Below, piece after piece: positions 26,684 to 35,093 of a stretch of DNA of 64,000 nt. The DNA lies in NCBI RefSeq assembly GCF_023721715.1, contig NZ_JAMDLG010000001.1, positions 1,305,889-1,369,888 on the forward strand, in the 5' to 3' direction. Both the position numbers and the translations under genes were made by a program. The notes beneath the pieces were generated by a model that saw only the letters and a program-made list of their open reading frames with translations, made no database searches and was not told where the DNA came from. Source of the DNA: Parasegetibacter sp. NRK P23 (GTDB lineage Bacteria > Bacteroidota > Bacteroidia > Chitinophagales > Chitinophagaceae). Within the stretch, counting starts at the first letter, position 1; each line of letters begins with the position of its first letter.

Positions 26684-26712
26684 AAGAAGGGAACGGCGCT
26701 CGTTCCCTTCTT
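26684..26712 (-). promoter_or_regulatory. Strong hairpin in the rimP-nusA-infB leader
   Basis: A 12-base perfect stem, AAGAAGGGAACG at 26684-26695 with CGTTCCCTTCTT at 26701-26712, closes a five-base loop. On the minus strand it is followed by a modest T-rich stretch (TATTTCC). It lies between the -7 box and the rimP start, so it is in the 5' leader and could be an attenuator or mRNA stabiliser. Confidence 0.65.
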
Positions 26713-26731
26713 CAGTTTCATATTCCGAGTG

Positions 26732-26739
26732 CAAATGTA
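26732..26739 (-). promoter_or_regulatory. -7 promoter box of the rimP-nusA-infB operon
   Basis: On the minus strand this reads TACATTTG, a full match to TAnnTTTG. The leader to rimP would be about 80 bases. Confidence 0.55.
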
Positions 26740-26865
26740 TGTTTTTTTTTGAAAAAAAATTCATTTCGGGCCAGTACCCGTACAGCGGGGCCACCGGGTA
26801 CGTTAAAATTCTCTTAGAAGCAGCGGCGGGCCGGCTTAAAATGGAGAAATACTTACCTTCGTGGC

Positions 26866-27117
26866 ATGTTTTTGAAAATAGTACTCTGGGCCATCGGCCT
26901 TTACTTTTTATACAAATTCATTTATGGATTCGTGTTGCCGGTTTACCGCACCACCCGTAATGTGCGCCGGCAGTTCCGTGATGTGCAGTCGAAAATGAAC
27001 GCGCAATTCCGCGCGCAGCAACAACAGCAGGAACAATACCGCCAACAGCAGGAACAGGCCACCCGCAGTAAAAATGTAGTCGGCGACTACATCGAATTTG
27101 AGGAAATCAAGAAATAA
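26866..27117 (+). CDS. DUF4834-family small membrane protein
   Basis: 83 residues. One N-terminal membrane helix (FLKIVLWAIGLYFLYKFIYGFVLP) is followed by a basic stretch and a glutamine-rich coiled segment (QQQQQEQYRQQQEQ). The conserved tail is VGDYIEFEEIKK. This matches the small Bacteroidota family DUF4834, of unknown function, anchored in the inner membrane with its charged tail in the cytoplasm. It is divergent from the rimP operon. Its last 11 bases overlap the 3' end of the HAD gene on the other strand. Confidence 0.85.
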   Translation: MFLKIVLWAIGLYFLYKFIYGFVLPVYRTTRNVRRQFRDVQSKMNAQFRAQQQQQEQYRQQQEQATRSKNVVGDYIEFEEIKK

Positions 27118-27733
27118 GCGGGTCAAACAACCTGTTCACCGTATCTCCCGGCTGTAGCCAATAGGCCTGCCATCCCGCTTTACGGGCTCCGTCCACATTC
27201 ACGGCCGCATCGTCAATGAATAAGGTACGCGCCGGATCAAGGGGAGCATCTTCAGCAATGTATTCAAATCCACTGGTATCGGGCTTTCTATGGCCTATCA
27301 GGTGAGAGTAATAGGCTTTTTCGAAGAGTCCATCCATGCTTTTGCCGTACACTTCCTGGAAGGCGGCAATGAAAAACGCGTGGTGAATGGCGTTGGTATT
27401 GCTGTAGAGGAAGATTCTTTTGTGGCGGGAGAGTTTTTCAAGCAGTTCTACTCTTTCCGTGGGAAAATCGAGCAGCATGGCGTTCCAGGCGGCAAGCGCG
27501 GATTCGGGTGTTAGTTTTCCGTTGGTGAGTTTTACCATGCCTTGCACGAATTGTTCATCGGTAATGGCGCCGGTTTCATAGTCGCGGAAGATGGCATCGG
27601 CGTGGCCGAGGGCGAAGTACTGTTTGAAGTTGGTGAGGCCGGCGTTGACGAAGGCTTGTTCGGTTTTTCCGAAATCGAGGTTGAGGAGTACGCCTCCGAG
27701 GTCGAATACGATGGCATCTATGTTTTCGAGCAT
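27107..27733 (-). CDS. HAD-superfamily (IA) hydrolase
   Basis: 208 residues from the ATG at 27733; the upstream extension runs through repeat sequence. Motif I is VFDLGGVLLNLD, motif II YSNTNAIH, and motifs III/IV are HRKPD and FIDDAAVNVDGARKAG. The cap is alpha-helical. It resembles the YihX/epoxide-hydrolase-like subgroup that dephosphorylates sugar phosphates such as glucose-1-phosphate; substrate not determinable. Cytoplasmic. Confidence 0.9.
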   Translation of the reverse strand: MLENIDAIVFDLGGVLLNLDFGKTEQAFVNAGLTNFKQYFALGHADAIFRDYETGAITDEQFVQGMVKLTNGKLTPESALAAWNAMLLDFPTERVELLEKLSRHKRIFLYSNTNAIHHAFFIAAFQEVYGKSMDGLFEKAYYSHLIGHRKPDTSGFEYIAEDAPLDPARTLFIDDAAVNVDGARKAGWQAYWLQPGDTVNRLFDPLIS

Positions 27734-28059
27734 GGTCGGTTGTTTCTGCTTTGTTCCTCGCTGCTTCCTGCTTCGTTTCACGCAACTGCTTTGTGCTTTG
27801 CACAGCGCAGCGCAAAGGAGCAAGGACGCAAGGCGCTGTTTTATGGTGAATTGCTGAGGAAAAGGATTTTGAGTATTGGGTTATTTTCTCGCAACGGCGC
27901 AAAGGCGCAACGTTTGGAACGCTGAAAGTTCGTCACGGAGGAAAAATGAATGGTGTAATCCACTTCATTTTTCCTGTAAAGTTAAGCAGCACCAATTCAA
28001 TACTCAACATTCAAAATTCAAAATTTCTTCTCCGTGGCAAATATAATATCCAGCAACAA
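27734..28059. repeat. Intergenic region with dispersed CGCAAAG/GCAAGG repeats
   Basis: This gap has no credible gene. It contains GGAGCAAGGACGCAAGG at 27817-27833, identical in inverted orientation to 21715-21731. Related words such as GCGCAAAG and CGCAACGGCGCAAAGGCG lie around 27891-27911. Confidence 0.6.
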
Positions 28060-28862
28060 TTACCTGGCGTTATCTTTCTTTTTCCGGGAGAAGAGCCAGG
28101 GCAGCAGGTCTTTTTCGGCGAAGGTGGGGTCCCAGCTGTTGTGGTTGGCTTCGGGGTAGAGGGTGTACTTCACGGAAGCGCCTGCTTTTTTCAGGGCATC
28201 GACCATGATATCGGAATTTACGGGAGGAACGATATCATCTTTGGCGCCGTGGAAAACCCACCAGTCCACGTTTTTGACAACAGGTGCGATGGCCGGATCG
28301 GAGCCTCCGCAGATCGGGATGGCCGCGGCGAAGAGGTGCGGGTTGCGGTACACCATTTCGAAAGTGCCCATGCCGCCCATGCTCAAACCGGCCACATATA
28401 CCTGGTCGTTTTTTATTTTATATTCCTTAGTGTATGGTAAAGCAGCTCCTGCGCCATTTTCATGGCCAGAGAGGGCTCACCGCCCGATTTGAAGACGAAG
28501 ACTCTTTTTCCGGCAGTATCCAATTGGATGTTGACGTTGCTCCAATAGCTGGTGCGCGGGCACTGCGGGAACACCACGATGGCCGGATAATCCTTTCGGA
28601 TATCTTCCCGGATGAATAATTTTCCGCCGTGGGTGAGTTGTGCCTCATTGTTGTTACCCCGTTCCCCCGCGCCGTGCATGAAAAAGACCAGCGGATATGA
28701 TTTTCCGGGATCAAAGTTTTCGGGTAGCAATAACCGGTAGGGAAGGGTATCGTTACCGGAAATATGCACTTTCTTCTGGTAGAGGGAAAAATCCTGGGCG
28801 AAAACTTTGGCAAAAGCGCTAAGCATCATGAAGGCAATCAATACCGTCTTTTTCCTGTTCAT
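28060..28862 (-). pseudogene. Secreted alpha/beta-hydrolase esterase, split by a frameshift
   Basis: The first frame (28862 to 28413) encodes a signal peptide ending VFAQ and the N-terminal half of an esterase of the PHB-depolymerase/dienelactone-hydrolase type (PLVFFMHGAGERGNNN, the oxyanion region). The second frame, to 28060, continues with KNDQVYVAGLSMGGMG (nucleophile serine), the aspartate in HGAKDDIVP and the histidine in NHNSW. The frames join near 28415-28445, where a one-base shift changes LLYHTLRN into PYTKEYKIKND. All catalytic residues remain, so this is either a very recent mutation or a sequencing indel. Its place after the GH3 gene suggests removal of ester groups from the glycan or a trailing PUL gene. 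Confidence 0.8.
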
Positions 28863-28884
28863 AACCTTTGTTTTAACGGAATAA

Positions 28885-28917
28885 AATAAAGATCCCGGCT
28901 CGTTTCCGGCCGGGATG
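28885..28917 (-). terminator. Terminator after the GH3 gene
   Basis: ATCCCGGC at 28892-28899 pairs with GCCGGGAT at 28909-28916 and is followed on the minus strand by CTTTATTTT. It would end the PUL transcript before the esterase. Confidence 0.75.
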
Positions 28918-28921
28918 CTTT

Positions 28922-31201
28922 TTATCTGAGCGTAAAAGTTGCTTTGTTAGATGTGGCGCTGGAACCGCCTATGAAAACGTGGTATTCCCCGGGTTCATGC
29001 ACCAGTTGCAGGTCGCCGTTGTAGAACTTCAGGTCGTCGGGGGTAATCGTGAAGGTTACTTTCTTCGATTCACCAGGCGCAAGCGTTACCTTGCTGAAGC
29101 CTTTCAATTCTTTTACGGGACGTGTTACGGTGCCCACCAGGTCGCGCACATACAATTGCACCGTTTCTTCCCCCTTGTATTTCCCGGTGTTTGTAACGGT
29201 AACGGTGGCGGTAAGTTTCCCGGTTACGCCGAGGGTTTTTCCACTGAGCATGATGTCGCCGTAAGAAAAACTGGTGTAGCTGAGTCCGTGGCCGAAGGGA
29301 TACAAAGGCTCATTGGAAACATCGAGGTATTTACTGGTATATTTCTGGTTCTCATCCAGTGGACGACCGGTATTCTTGTGGTTGTAGTACAAAGGGATTT
29401 GTCCTACGTTCCGGGGGAAGGTCATGCTCAGTTTACCCGAAGGGTTCGCTTCGCCGTACAAGACATCTACGATAGCGGGCCCCGCCATCGTGCCGCCATA
29501 CCAGGTTTCAAGGATAGCGCTCATGTTTTCATCTTCCCAACTGAGTGTGAGCGGACGACCATTCATCAATACGAGCACGATGGGCTTCCCTGTTTCTTTC
29601 AATGCTTTCAGCAAACGTTGCTGGTTGGGCAGCAGCCCAATATCGCTGCGGCTGGCTGCTTCCCCACTCATGCCGAAGGGTTCGCCCAGGAAGGCTACCA
29701 CTACATCTGATTTGTTCGCGGTTTCCACGGCTTCCCTGATCAGCGCTTCCGGCGATTGTACATCAGCTTCCAGCATGGCGCCGTGCGGATTCAATTTATT
29801 CTTCAGCGCTTCATCATCCACCAGGTTGCAGCCCTTCGCATAGTAGAATGGCGCGGCGGTGATCTTTCTTTCCAATGCCTGCCATACGCTCACGGCCTGT
29901 TTGTAATCGCCCGCGCCACTCCAGTTGCCGATCAGGTCGCGCTGGTTCTTTACCAACGGTCCTATGAAGGCGATTTTTTTCTCGGCGCTCAGGGGTAAAA
30001 CGTTGTTTTCGTTCTTCAGGAGCACCATACTTTTGATGGCCGCTTCTTTCGCAAGCATTTTCTTCTGATCATTCATGATCTCGCGCCTGTTCCTTTCCTC
30101 ACTTACATATTTATAGGGATCTTCAAACAATCCGAGTTTGTATTTGGCTTCCAGTATCAGCCTGCAGGCGTTGTCAATTTCAGCAACGGATACTTTTCCT
30201 TCTTTCACCAGCCCGGGCAGTTGCTGGATGAACAGTTCGCCTACCATATCCATTTCCACGGGTGCTTTGATGGCACGACGGGCCACTTCTTTCCCGTCTC
30301 CGATGCCATGTGCGATCATTTCGTTGATGGCGGTATAATCGGTTACCACAAATCCTTTGAAACCCCATTGTTTGCGGAGTACATCTGTCATCAGCCATTT
30401 GTTTGCGGAAGCCGGCACCCCATCCACTTCGTTGAACGAACTCATTACCGTGGCCACGCCAGCGTCTATCGCGGCTTTATAGGGCGGGAAGTATTCATTG
30501 TACATCCTGATGCGGCTCATGTCCGTGGTATTGTAATCACGTCCCGCTTCGGAAGCGCCATAGAGGGCGAAGTGCTTCACGCAGGCCAGGATGGTATTGT
30601 CTTTTTTCAGGTCGTCGCCCTGGTAGCCTTTCACCATGGCCTTCGCGATCTGGGAACCGAGGAAGGGGTCCTCACCCGCGCCTTCACTTACGCGACCCCA
30701 GCGGGGATCGCGGGCAATGTCCACCATCGGAGAGAAAGTCCAGTTCAGGCCATCGGCACTGGCTTCTTCAGCGGCGGCACGTGCGGTAAGCCTGATCATC
30801 GCGGTATCCCAGCTTGCCGATAAACCGAGTGGTATCGGGAAAATCGTTCTGTGGCCGTGGATCACATCGTAACCAAACAGGAGCGGTATTTTCAAACGGG
30901 TTTGTGTAACCGCCATCTCCTGTAGTTTGCGTACCGCTACCGGCGTGAATGTATTAAATACACCGCCCACCAAACCTTTTTTGATCTTTTCTTCCACGCC
31001 CTGGCTCACCACAGGCCCCGTTACATCGAATCCAATAGAAGGCAGGTTGAGCTGACCAATCTTTTCTTCCAGCGTCATCTTCTGCATCAGCGCCTGCACA
31101 AAGGTATTCATACGCGCCTGCGCGGGATTTGTTTTGGGCTGGGCCATCGCGAAGGAACCCAGTAGTAACATGGCCGGAACCATCATTCTTTTCATCTGCA
31201 T
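28922..31201 (-). CDS. Glycoside hydrolase family 3 beta-glucosidase
   Basis: 759 residues with a signal peptide ending in AMA/QPK, so periplasmic. ATGs at 31201 and 31195 are both possible. The N-terminal (beta/alpha)8 domain carries CVKHFALYGASEAGRDYN and the nucleophile aspartate in GFVVTDYTAI. The middle alpha/beta sandwich holds FLGEPFGMSGEAASR, the usual acid/base region. The C-terminal fibronectin-III-like domain ends the protein (VTVTNTGKYKGEETVQLYV). Overall it is BglX-like. In the context of two GH144-type genes it may cleave sophorose-type oligosaccharides (beta-1,2), which some Bacteroidota GH3 enzymes do; that specificity is inference. Confidence 0.94.
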   Translation of the reverse strand: MQMKRMMVPAMLLLGSFAMAQPKTNPAQARMNTFVQALMQKMTLEEKIGQLNLPSIGFDVTGPVVSQGVEEKIKKGLVGGVFNTFTPVAVRKLQEMAVTQTRLKIPLLFGYDVIHGHRTIFPIPLGLSASWDTAMIRLTARAAAEEASADGLNWTFSPMVDIARDPRWGRVSEGAGEDPFLGSQIAKAMVKGYQGDDLKKDNTILACVKHFALYGASEAGRDYNTTDMSRIRMYNEYFPPYKAAIDAGVATVMSSFNEVDGVPASANKWLMTDVLRKQWGFKGFVVTDYTAINEMIAHGIGDGKEVARRAIKAPVEMDMVGELFIQQLPGLVKEGKVSVAEIDNACRLILEAKYKLGLFEDPYKYVSEERNRREIMNDQKKMLAKEAAIKSMVLLKNENNVLPLSAEKKIAFIGPLVKNQRDLIGNWSGAGDYKQAVSVWQALERKITAAPFYYAKGCNLVDDEALKNKLNPHGAMLEADVQSPEALIREAVETANKSDVVVAFLGEPFGMSGEAASRSDIGLLPNQQRLLKALKETGKPIVLVLMNGRPLTLSWEDENMSAILETWYGGTMAGPAIVDVLYGEANPSGKLSMTFPRNVGQIPLYYNHKNTGRPLDENQKYTSKYLDVSNEPLYPFGHGLSYTSFSYGDIMLSGKTLGVTGKLTATVTVTNTGKYKGEETVQLYVRDLVGTVTRPVKELKGFSKVTLAPGESKKVTFTITPDDLKFYNGDLQLVHEPGEYHVFIGGSSATSNKATFTLR

Positions 31202-31243
31202 GTCTTTCGTTTTTATCTGTTGATAAACTGTGTTTTTTACCGT

Positions 31244-31912
31244 CTATTTGAGGAGTACGGGTGCAAGCATGTCCTTCCATAGCTGATAGCCGTCGCTGTT
31301 CATGTGCAGCATATCGGGGCCAAAAAGGTTGCGCATCGGCTTCCCTTCACTATTGATCATTTTAGAGAACACATCTATGAAGGCGGTATTCGGTTGTTCG
31401 GAAAGGAACATAGCGATCAATCCGTTGGCACGTTTAACCTGGGGCATCAGGGCTTCCCTGCTGGGACTGGGTTTCAGGGCCACGAATACGAATGGCACAT
31501 CGGGCAATCTTTCCCTGATTTTCTGAAATAAGTTTCTGAAGCGGTAATACACAGAATCGCCGGTAACTCCTTTCTCTGTAAGGTCATTTTCGCCACAGTA
31601 AAATACAATCTGCGCCGGTTTATAAGGAAAAAGGATATCCTCCGCATACCTATCCACGTGAGGAATGGCCGATCCCCCAAAGCCCCGGTTCACCACCGGA
31701 TAACCCGGAAAGGCGCCAGGCAGATTTTTCCAGAGGCGTAAAGAAGAGCTGCCGATGAACACGATGGGGTTGGCCGGAACGGCCTGGATGCTGTCGATTT
31801 TTTTGTATTGAAGAATCTCGTTCCTGAAAGGAGCATTCTGCGCAAAAGCGCCTGTTCCAATCAGTAAAAGTAAAAGGGCAGGTAGGATTTTCTTAGCGAT
31901 GAAATTTTTCAT
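31244..31912 (-). CDS. SGNH/GDSL hydrolase, secreted
   Basis: 222 residues from the ATG at 31912; a TTG nine bases upstream is less likely. Signal peptide MKNFIAKKILPALLLLLIGTGAFAQ. The four SGNH blocks are visible: block I GSSSLRLW, block II NRGFGGS, block III GENDL and block V DMLHMNSDGY, which gives the catalytic Ser, Gly, Asn and Asp/His. It is probably a carbohydrate acetyl-esterase or lipase-like enzyme that trims substituents from the PUL substrate. It lies 42 bases before the GH3 gene in the same operon. Confidence 0.9.
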   Translation of the reverse strand: MKNFIAKKILPALLLLLIGTGAFAQNAPFRNEILQYKKIDSIQAVPANPIVFIGSSSLRLWKNLPGAFPGYPVVNRGFGGSAIPHVDRYAEDILFPYKPAQIVFYCGENDLTEKGVTGDSVYYRFRNLFQKIRERLPDVPFVFVALKPSPSREALMPQVKRANGLIAMFLSEQPNTAFIDVFSKMINSEGKPMRNLFGPDMLHMNSDGYQLWKDMLAPVLLK

Positions 31913-31993
31913 GATGTGCAAACAGTTTAAATCAATGCAATAGCTGGAACAAGATACATTTTATGTCCGGAACATGCTGTTTCCAACGTTGAA

Positions 31994-33358
31994 CTACTTC
32001 ATCCACGGACTTTCAAATCCCAGCTTTTTCAAACCCGTTTTCACTTCAGGGCAACTCATAAAAAGTTTCCACAACAAACCGGAGCGATGGTTTTCCATCA
32101 TCACAACAATAGGCCCCTGATCAATGGCAAGATGTGAAGAAGCATACCAGTTCTGTGTTTCGTTGAATGCGTCGGTGAACCCATACCGGCTCCATATCTT
32201 ATCGCCGAGGCTGAAATAAAAATGCTTCATGGCCTGCATGGAAAATTCGGGGGTATAAGGGAAAGCCGATAAAGCCGCCGTGGGCGTGATGGTACCGTGA
32301 TCGTTGTCGGGCGAATGCGCGTTGTAACCGTTGTACGTATCACTTGCCGTAAGCCCCCATGCCTGCGGGCCATATCCCTTAAATCCATTCGGGTTACGCA
32401 CACAATGTTCCCTGTTGATCAGCGTATGGTTGCGGTTTTGTTCCCAATAGTCGGCGTAGCGATCCTTCAACCCACGCGGATCAAGGCCGAGGAAAGAATA
32501 ATGGGAGAAGAAAAGCGGACCACCGTAATCAAAGCCCAGCGGCAATTTGATACCATAGAATTCTTTTCCGTTCTTAAAGAAATTGCTCTGCGCCCAGCCT
32601 TTGTGGTACACTGAACTGCTGACGGGATACCTTTCCGATGAAGCCGCCAGTACATACATGATCAACGCTTCATTAAAACCACGCACGGCAAAATCCATCG
32701 CCCAGCCGTTGTTGGGACTCCAGTGCCAGTACAATACATCCTGCCCGTCGCGGGTGAACCAGTTCCATTCCACGTCGTTCCATAGTCCGTTGATCCTGTT
32801 GCGGAGTTCTCTTTCCACCGGGTTTTCTCCGTTAAAATACTGCCGCACACACAAGAGTCCCTGGAAAAGGAAGGAAGATTCCACGAGGTCGGCGCCATCA
32901 TCTTTACGGCTGAAGGGTATCGTTTTCCCGGTTTCTCCGTTGAGCCAGTGGGGGAAAACACCGTGGTACGCATCGGCTTTTTCCAGGAATTTCAACATTC
33001 TCAACAGGTGCTTCGCGGCGGTATCACGGGAAATCCAGTTTCTTTCTGCCGCAACGATAATAGCCATTACCCCGAATCCGGTTCCGCCAACGGTTACTAC
33101 TTCACTTCCGTAATTAAATGCCACGTTACTGCGTTCCCGGGCCATACCGCTCACGGGATGTGCAAAGTCCCAGAAATAGGAAAAGGTCTGGCGTTGTACC
33201 AGGTCGAAGAGTGCGGAGTCGGAAAGTTCCACAGGCCTTTTGGCCGGATCGAATACCGTGGTTTTCTCCTGCTGCTTTCGTTTTTTCTGGGCAATGGCCG
33301 GGTGAAAAAACATAGCGCCGAGTAATGCAAGGAAAGTAACGCGATAAATATATTTCAT
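31994..33358 (-). CDS. GH144-like (Glycoamylase-domain) enzyme, periplasmic
   Basis: 454 residues with a signal peptide ending AIAQ. The single (alpha/alpha)6-type domain belongs to the Glycoamylase family PF10091: TFSYFWDFAHPVSGMARER, YHGVFPHWLNGETG, DVLYWHWSPNNGWAM, SDTYNGYNAHSPDNDHGTITPTAA (in parts), and AIDQGPIVVMMENHRSGLLW. The founding endo-beta-1,2-glucanase of GH144 is from Chitinophaga pinensis, a relative of the likely host. I therefore infer beta-1,2-glucan or its oligosaccharides as substrate. The next gene is a paralogue. Confidence 0.88.
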   Translation of the reverse strand: MKYIYRVTFLALLGAMFFHPAIAQKKRKQQEKTTVFDPAKRPVELSDSALFDLVQRQTFSYFWDFAHPVSGMARERSNVAFNYGSEVVTVGGTGFGVMAIIVAAERNWISRDTAAKHLLRMLKFLEKADAYHGVFPHWLNGETGKTIPFSRKDDGADLVESSFLFQGLLCVRQYFNGENPVERELRNRINGLWNDVEWNWFTRDGQDVLYWHWSPNNGWAMDFAVRGFNEALIMYVLAASSERYPVSSSVYHKGWAQSNFFKNGKEFYGIKLPLGFDYGGPLFFSHYSFLGLDPRGLKDRYADYWEQNRNHTLINREHCVRNPNGFKGYGPQAWGLTASDTYNGYNAHSPDNDHGTITPTAALSAFPYTPEFSMQAMKHFYFSLGDKIWSRYGFTDAFNETQNWYASSHLAIDQGPIVVMMENHRSGLLWKLFMSCPEVKTGLKKLGFESPWMK

Positions 33359-33372
33359 GTCGTATGTTTTAT

Positions 33373-35028
33373 TTAAAGGCCGGGTGCTGAGAAGCCTAGT
33401 TTTTTCAAACCTGCTTTTACTTCAGGTGCGCTCATGAAAAGATCCCACAGCAATCCTGTCCGGTAATTTTCGATCATGATGATGATGGGCCCCTGATCGA
33501 TGGCCAGGAACGAGTTGGCGAACCAGGGTTCGTTGAGCGAGAACGCATCTACGAAACCATATTCTTTCCAGAGTTTATCTCCGAGTTTATAGTAGAAAAA
33601 CTCCAGCGCCTTCATCGACGCTTCTGGCGTGTAAGGAAAAGAAGCCAATGCCGCGGTGGGCGCGATCACCCCAAGGTCGTTGGCGGGTGAGCTGGCGGAA
33701 TAGCCGGAAGGAATATCACTGGCTGTAAGTCCCCAGCAATCGGCACTGTAGCCGTAATAATTTTTGGGATTGGAAATGCAGTATTGGTAATTGATTCGTG
33801 CGTGGCGGACATTTTGTGTATCGTATCGCGCATATGTATCGCTCAACCCGTTCGGATTGATCCCCAGGAATGAATAGTGGGAGAAGAACAGTGGACCTCC
33901 AAAGGCGGGCCCAAGGGGAAGTTGCGTTTCGAAGTAGGTTTGTCCATTCCGCATGGCGCCATTCCCGGCCCAGCCCGCATCGTACACCGATTTTGGAATG
34001 GTATGCGTAGTGGAAGCCGCGGCCAGCGCATATACGATCAAAGATTCGTTCCATCCTTTGATGGGCAGGTTCATCTCCCATCCGAAATTGGGACTCCAAT
34101 GCCAGTACAACACGTCTTCATTGTTCTTTCTGAACCAATTCCATTCGATGCCGTTCCAGATGGTGTTGATATCGTTCCTGAGGGTGGTTTCCCCCGCATC
34201 GGCTCCGTTAAAAAACTGGCGGGCGGTCAGTAGTCCTTGCATCAGTAAAGCGGTTTCCACCAGATCGGCACCATCATCTTTAGCGCTGAAGGGAATGGTG
34301 GCGCCTGTGTTTCCGTTGATCCAGTGCGGAAATGCACCGTGGTATTTTACCACGGTATTTTTCAGGAAACCCACCATCTTCTGTAGTCTTTCCACACCCT
34401 GTTGGCGGGTGATAAAACCCCGGCTCACGCCCGTAACAATAGCCATGGCCCCGAAGCCGGAACCGCCGGAAGTAACCAGGTCGCCGGAAGTGTTTCTTTC
34501 CCTGGCCATGCCTGAAACCGGGTGTCCGAAATCCCAGAAATATTTGAAGGTCTGCTGTTGTACAAGGGTGAGCAGTTGGTCGGAAGAAATACGTGGGAAT
34601 TTATCTGAAGAGTCAATGCCTGTTCCCAACTGAATCAATACGGGATTGCGCAGCAATGCACCCGAGGTTCCTTTCAGCGCATTGGTCACGGACAATGTGT
34701 AGCGTGTGAAAGGCTGCAATGGTTGTTCAGGCTTTACGGTCACCACATCCCCCGGGCCTGACGACACAAAATCAATGGCCAAAGACTGGTTGCCCGAAGT
34801 ACGCAATACAATGCCCGAAGGCAGCGAAGCAACCGCCACCGGAGCCGAAAAGGCCATCCTGATTTCAGGGGTAAGCGATGTATTGTTAAAAACGGTACCG
34901 TTGCCCAACCCGTTTATGGTGGCCGAACGGTAATCGAAATAAGTAGTGGTTCCGCCGCCTTCCTTCTTTCCGCAGGCAAGCAGAGCCATCACTGCAACTA
35001 TCAGCACACAAACAACACTTCTTTTCAT
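33373..35028 (-). CDS. GH144-like enzyme with N-terminal Ig-like domain, lipoprotein
   Basis: 551 residues. A lipoprotein signal with lipobox MALLAC places it on the outer membrane or cell surface. Residues about 35-145 form an Ig-like domain of the SbsA/Big_5 type (LTPEIRMAFSAPV, PLQPFTRYTLSVTNALKG). The Glycoamylase/GH144 domain follows (TFKYFWDFGHPVSGMARER, DDGADLVETALLMQG, AIDQGPIIIMIENYRTGLLW). It ends 14 bases before the start of its paralogue. A lipid-anchored form beside a soluble form is the usual surface-endo/periplasmic-exo split of PULs, which is what I infer here. Confidence 0.88.
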   Translation of the reverse strand: MKRSVVCVLIVAVMALLACGKKEGGGTTTYFDYRSATINGLGNGTVFNNTSLTPEIRMAFSAPVAVASLPSGIVLRTSGNQSLAIDFVSSGPGDVVTVKPEQPLQPFTRYTLSVTNALKGTSGALLRNPVLIQLGTGIDSSDKFPRISSDQLLTLVQQQTFKYFWDFGHPVSGMARERNTSGDLVTSGGSGFGAMAIVTGVSRGFITRQQGVERLQKMVGFLKNTVVKYHGAFPHWINGNTGATIPFSAKDDGADLVETALLMQGLLTARQFFNGADAGETTLRNDINTIWNGIEWNWFRKNNEDVLYWHWSPNFGWEMNLPIKGWNESLIVYALAAASTTHTIPKSVYDAGWAGNGAMRNGQTYFETQLPLGPAFGGPLFFSHYSFLGINPNGLSDTYARYDTQNVRHARINYQYCISNPKNYYGYSADCWGLTASDIPSGYSASSPANDLGVIAPTAALASFPYTPEASMKALEFFYYKLGDKLWKEYGFVDAFSLNEPWFANSFLAIDQGPIIIMIENYRTGLLWDLFMSAPEVKAGLKKLGFSAPGL

Positions 35029-35093
35029 AATGTTTCAGCATGAAAATGGCGGTGCAGTGTTTATGGCACCGCACCGCCATACACATTGGTGTT

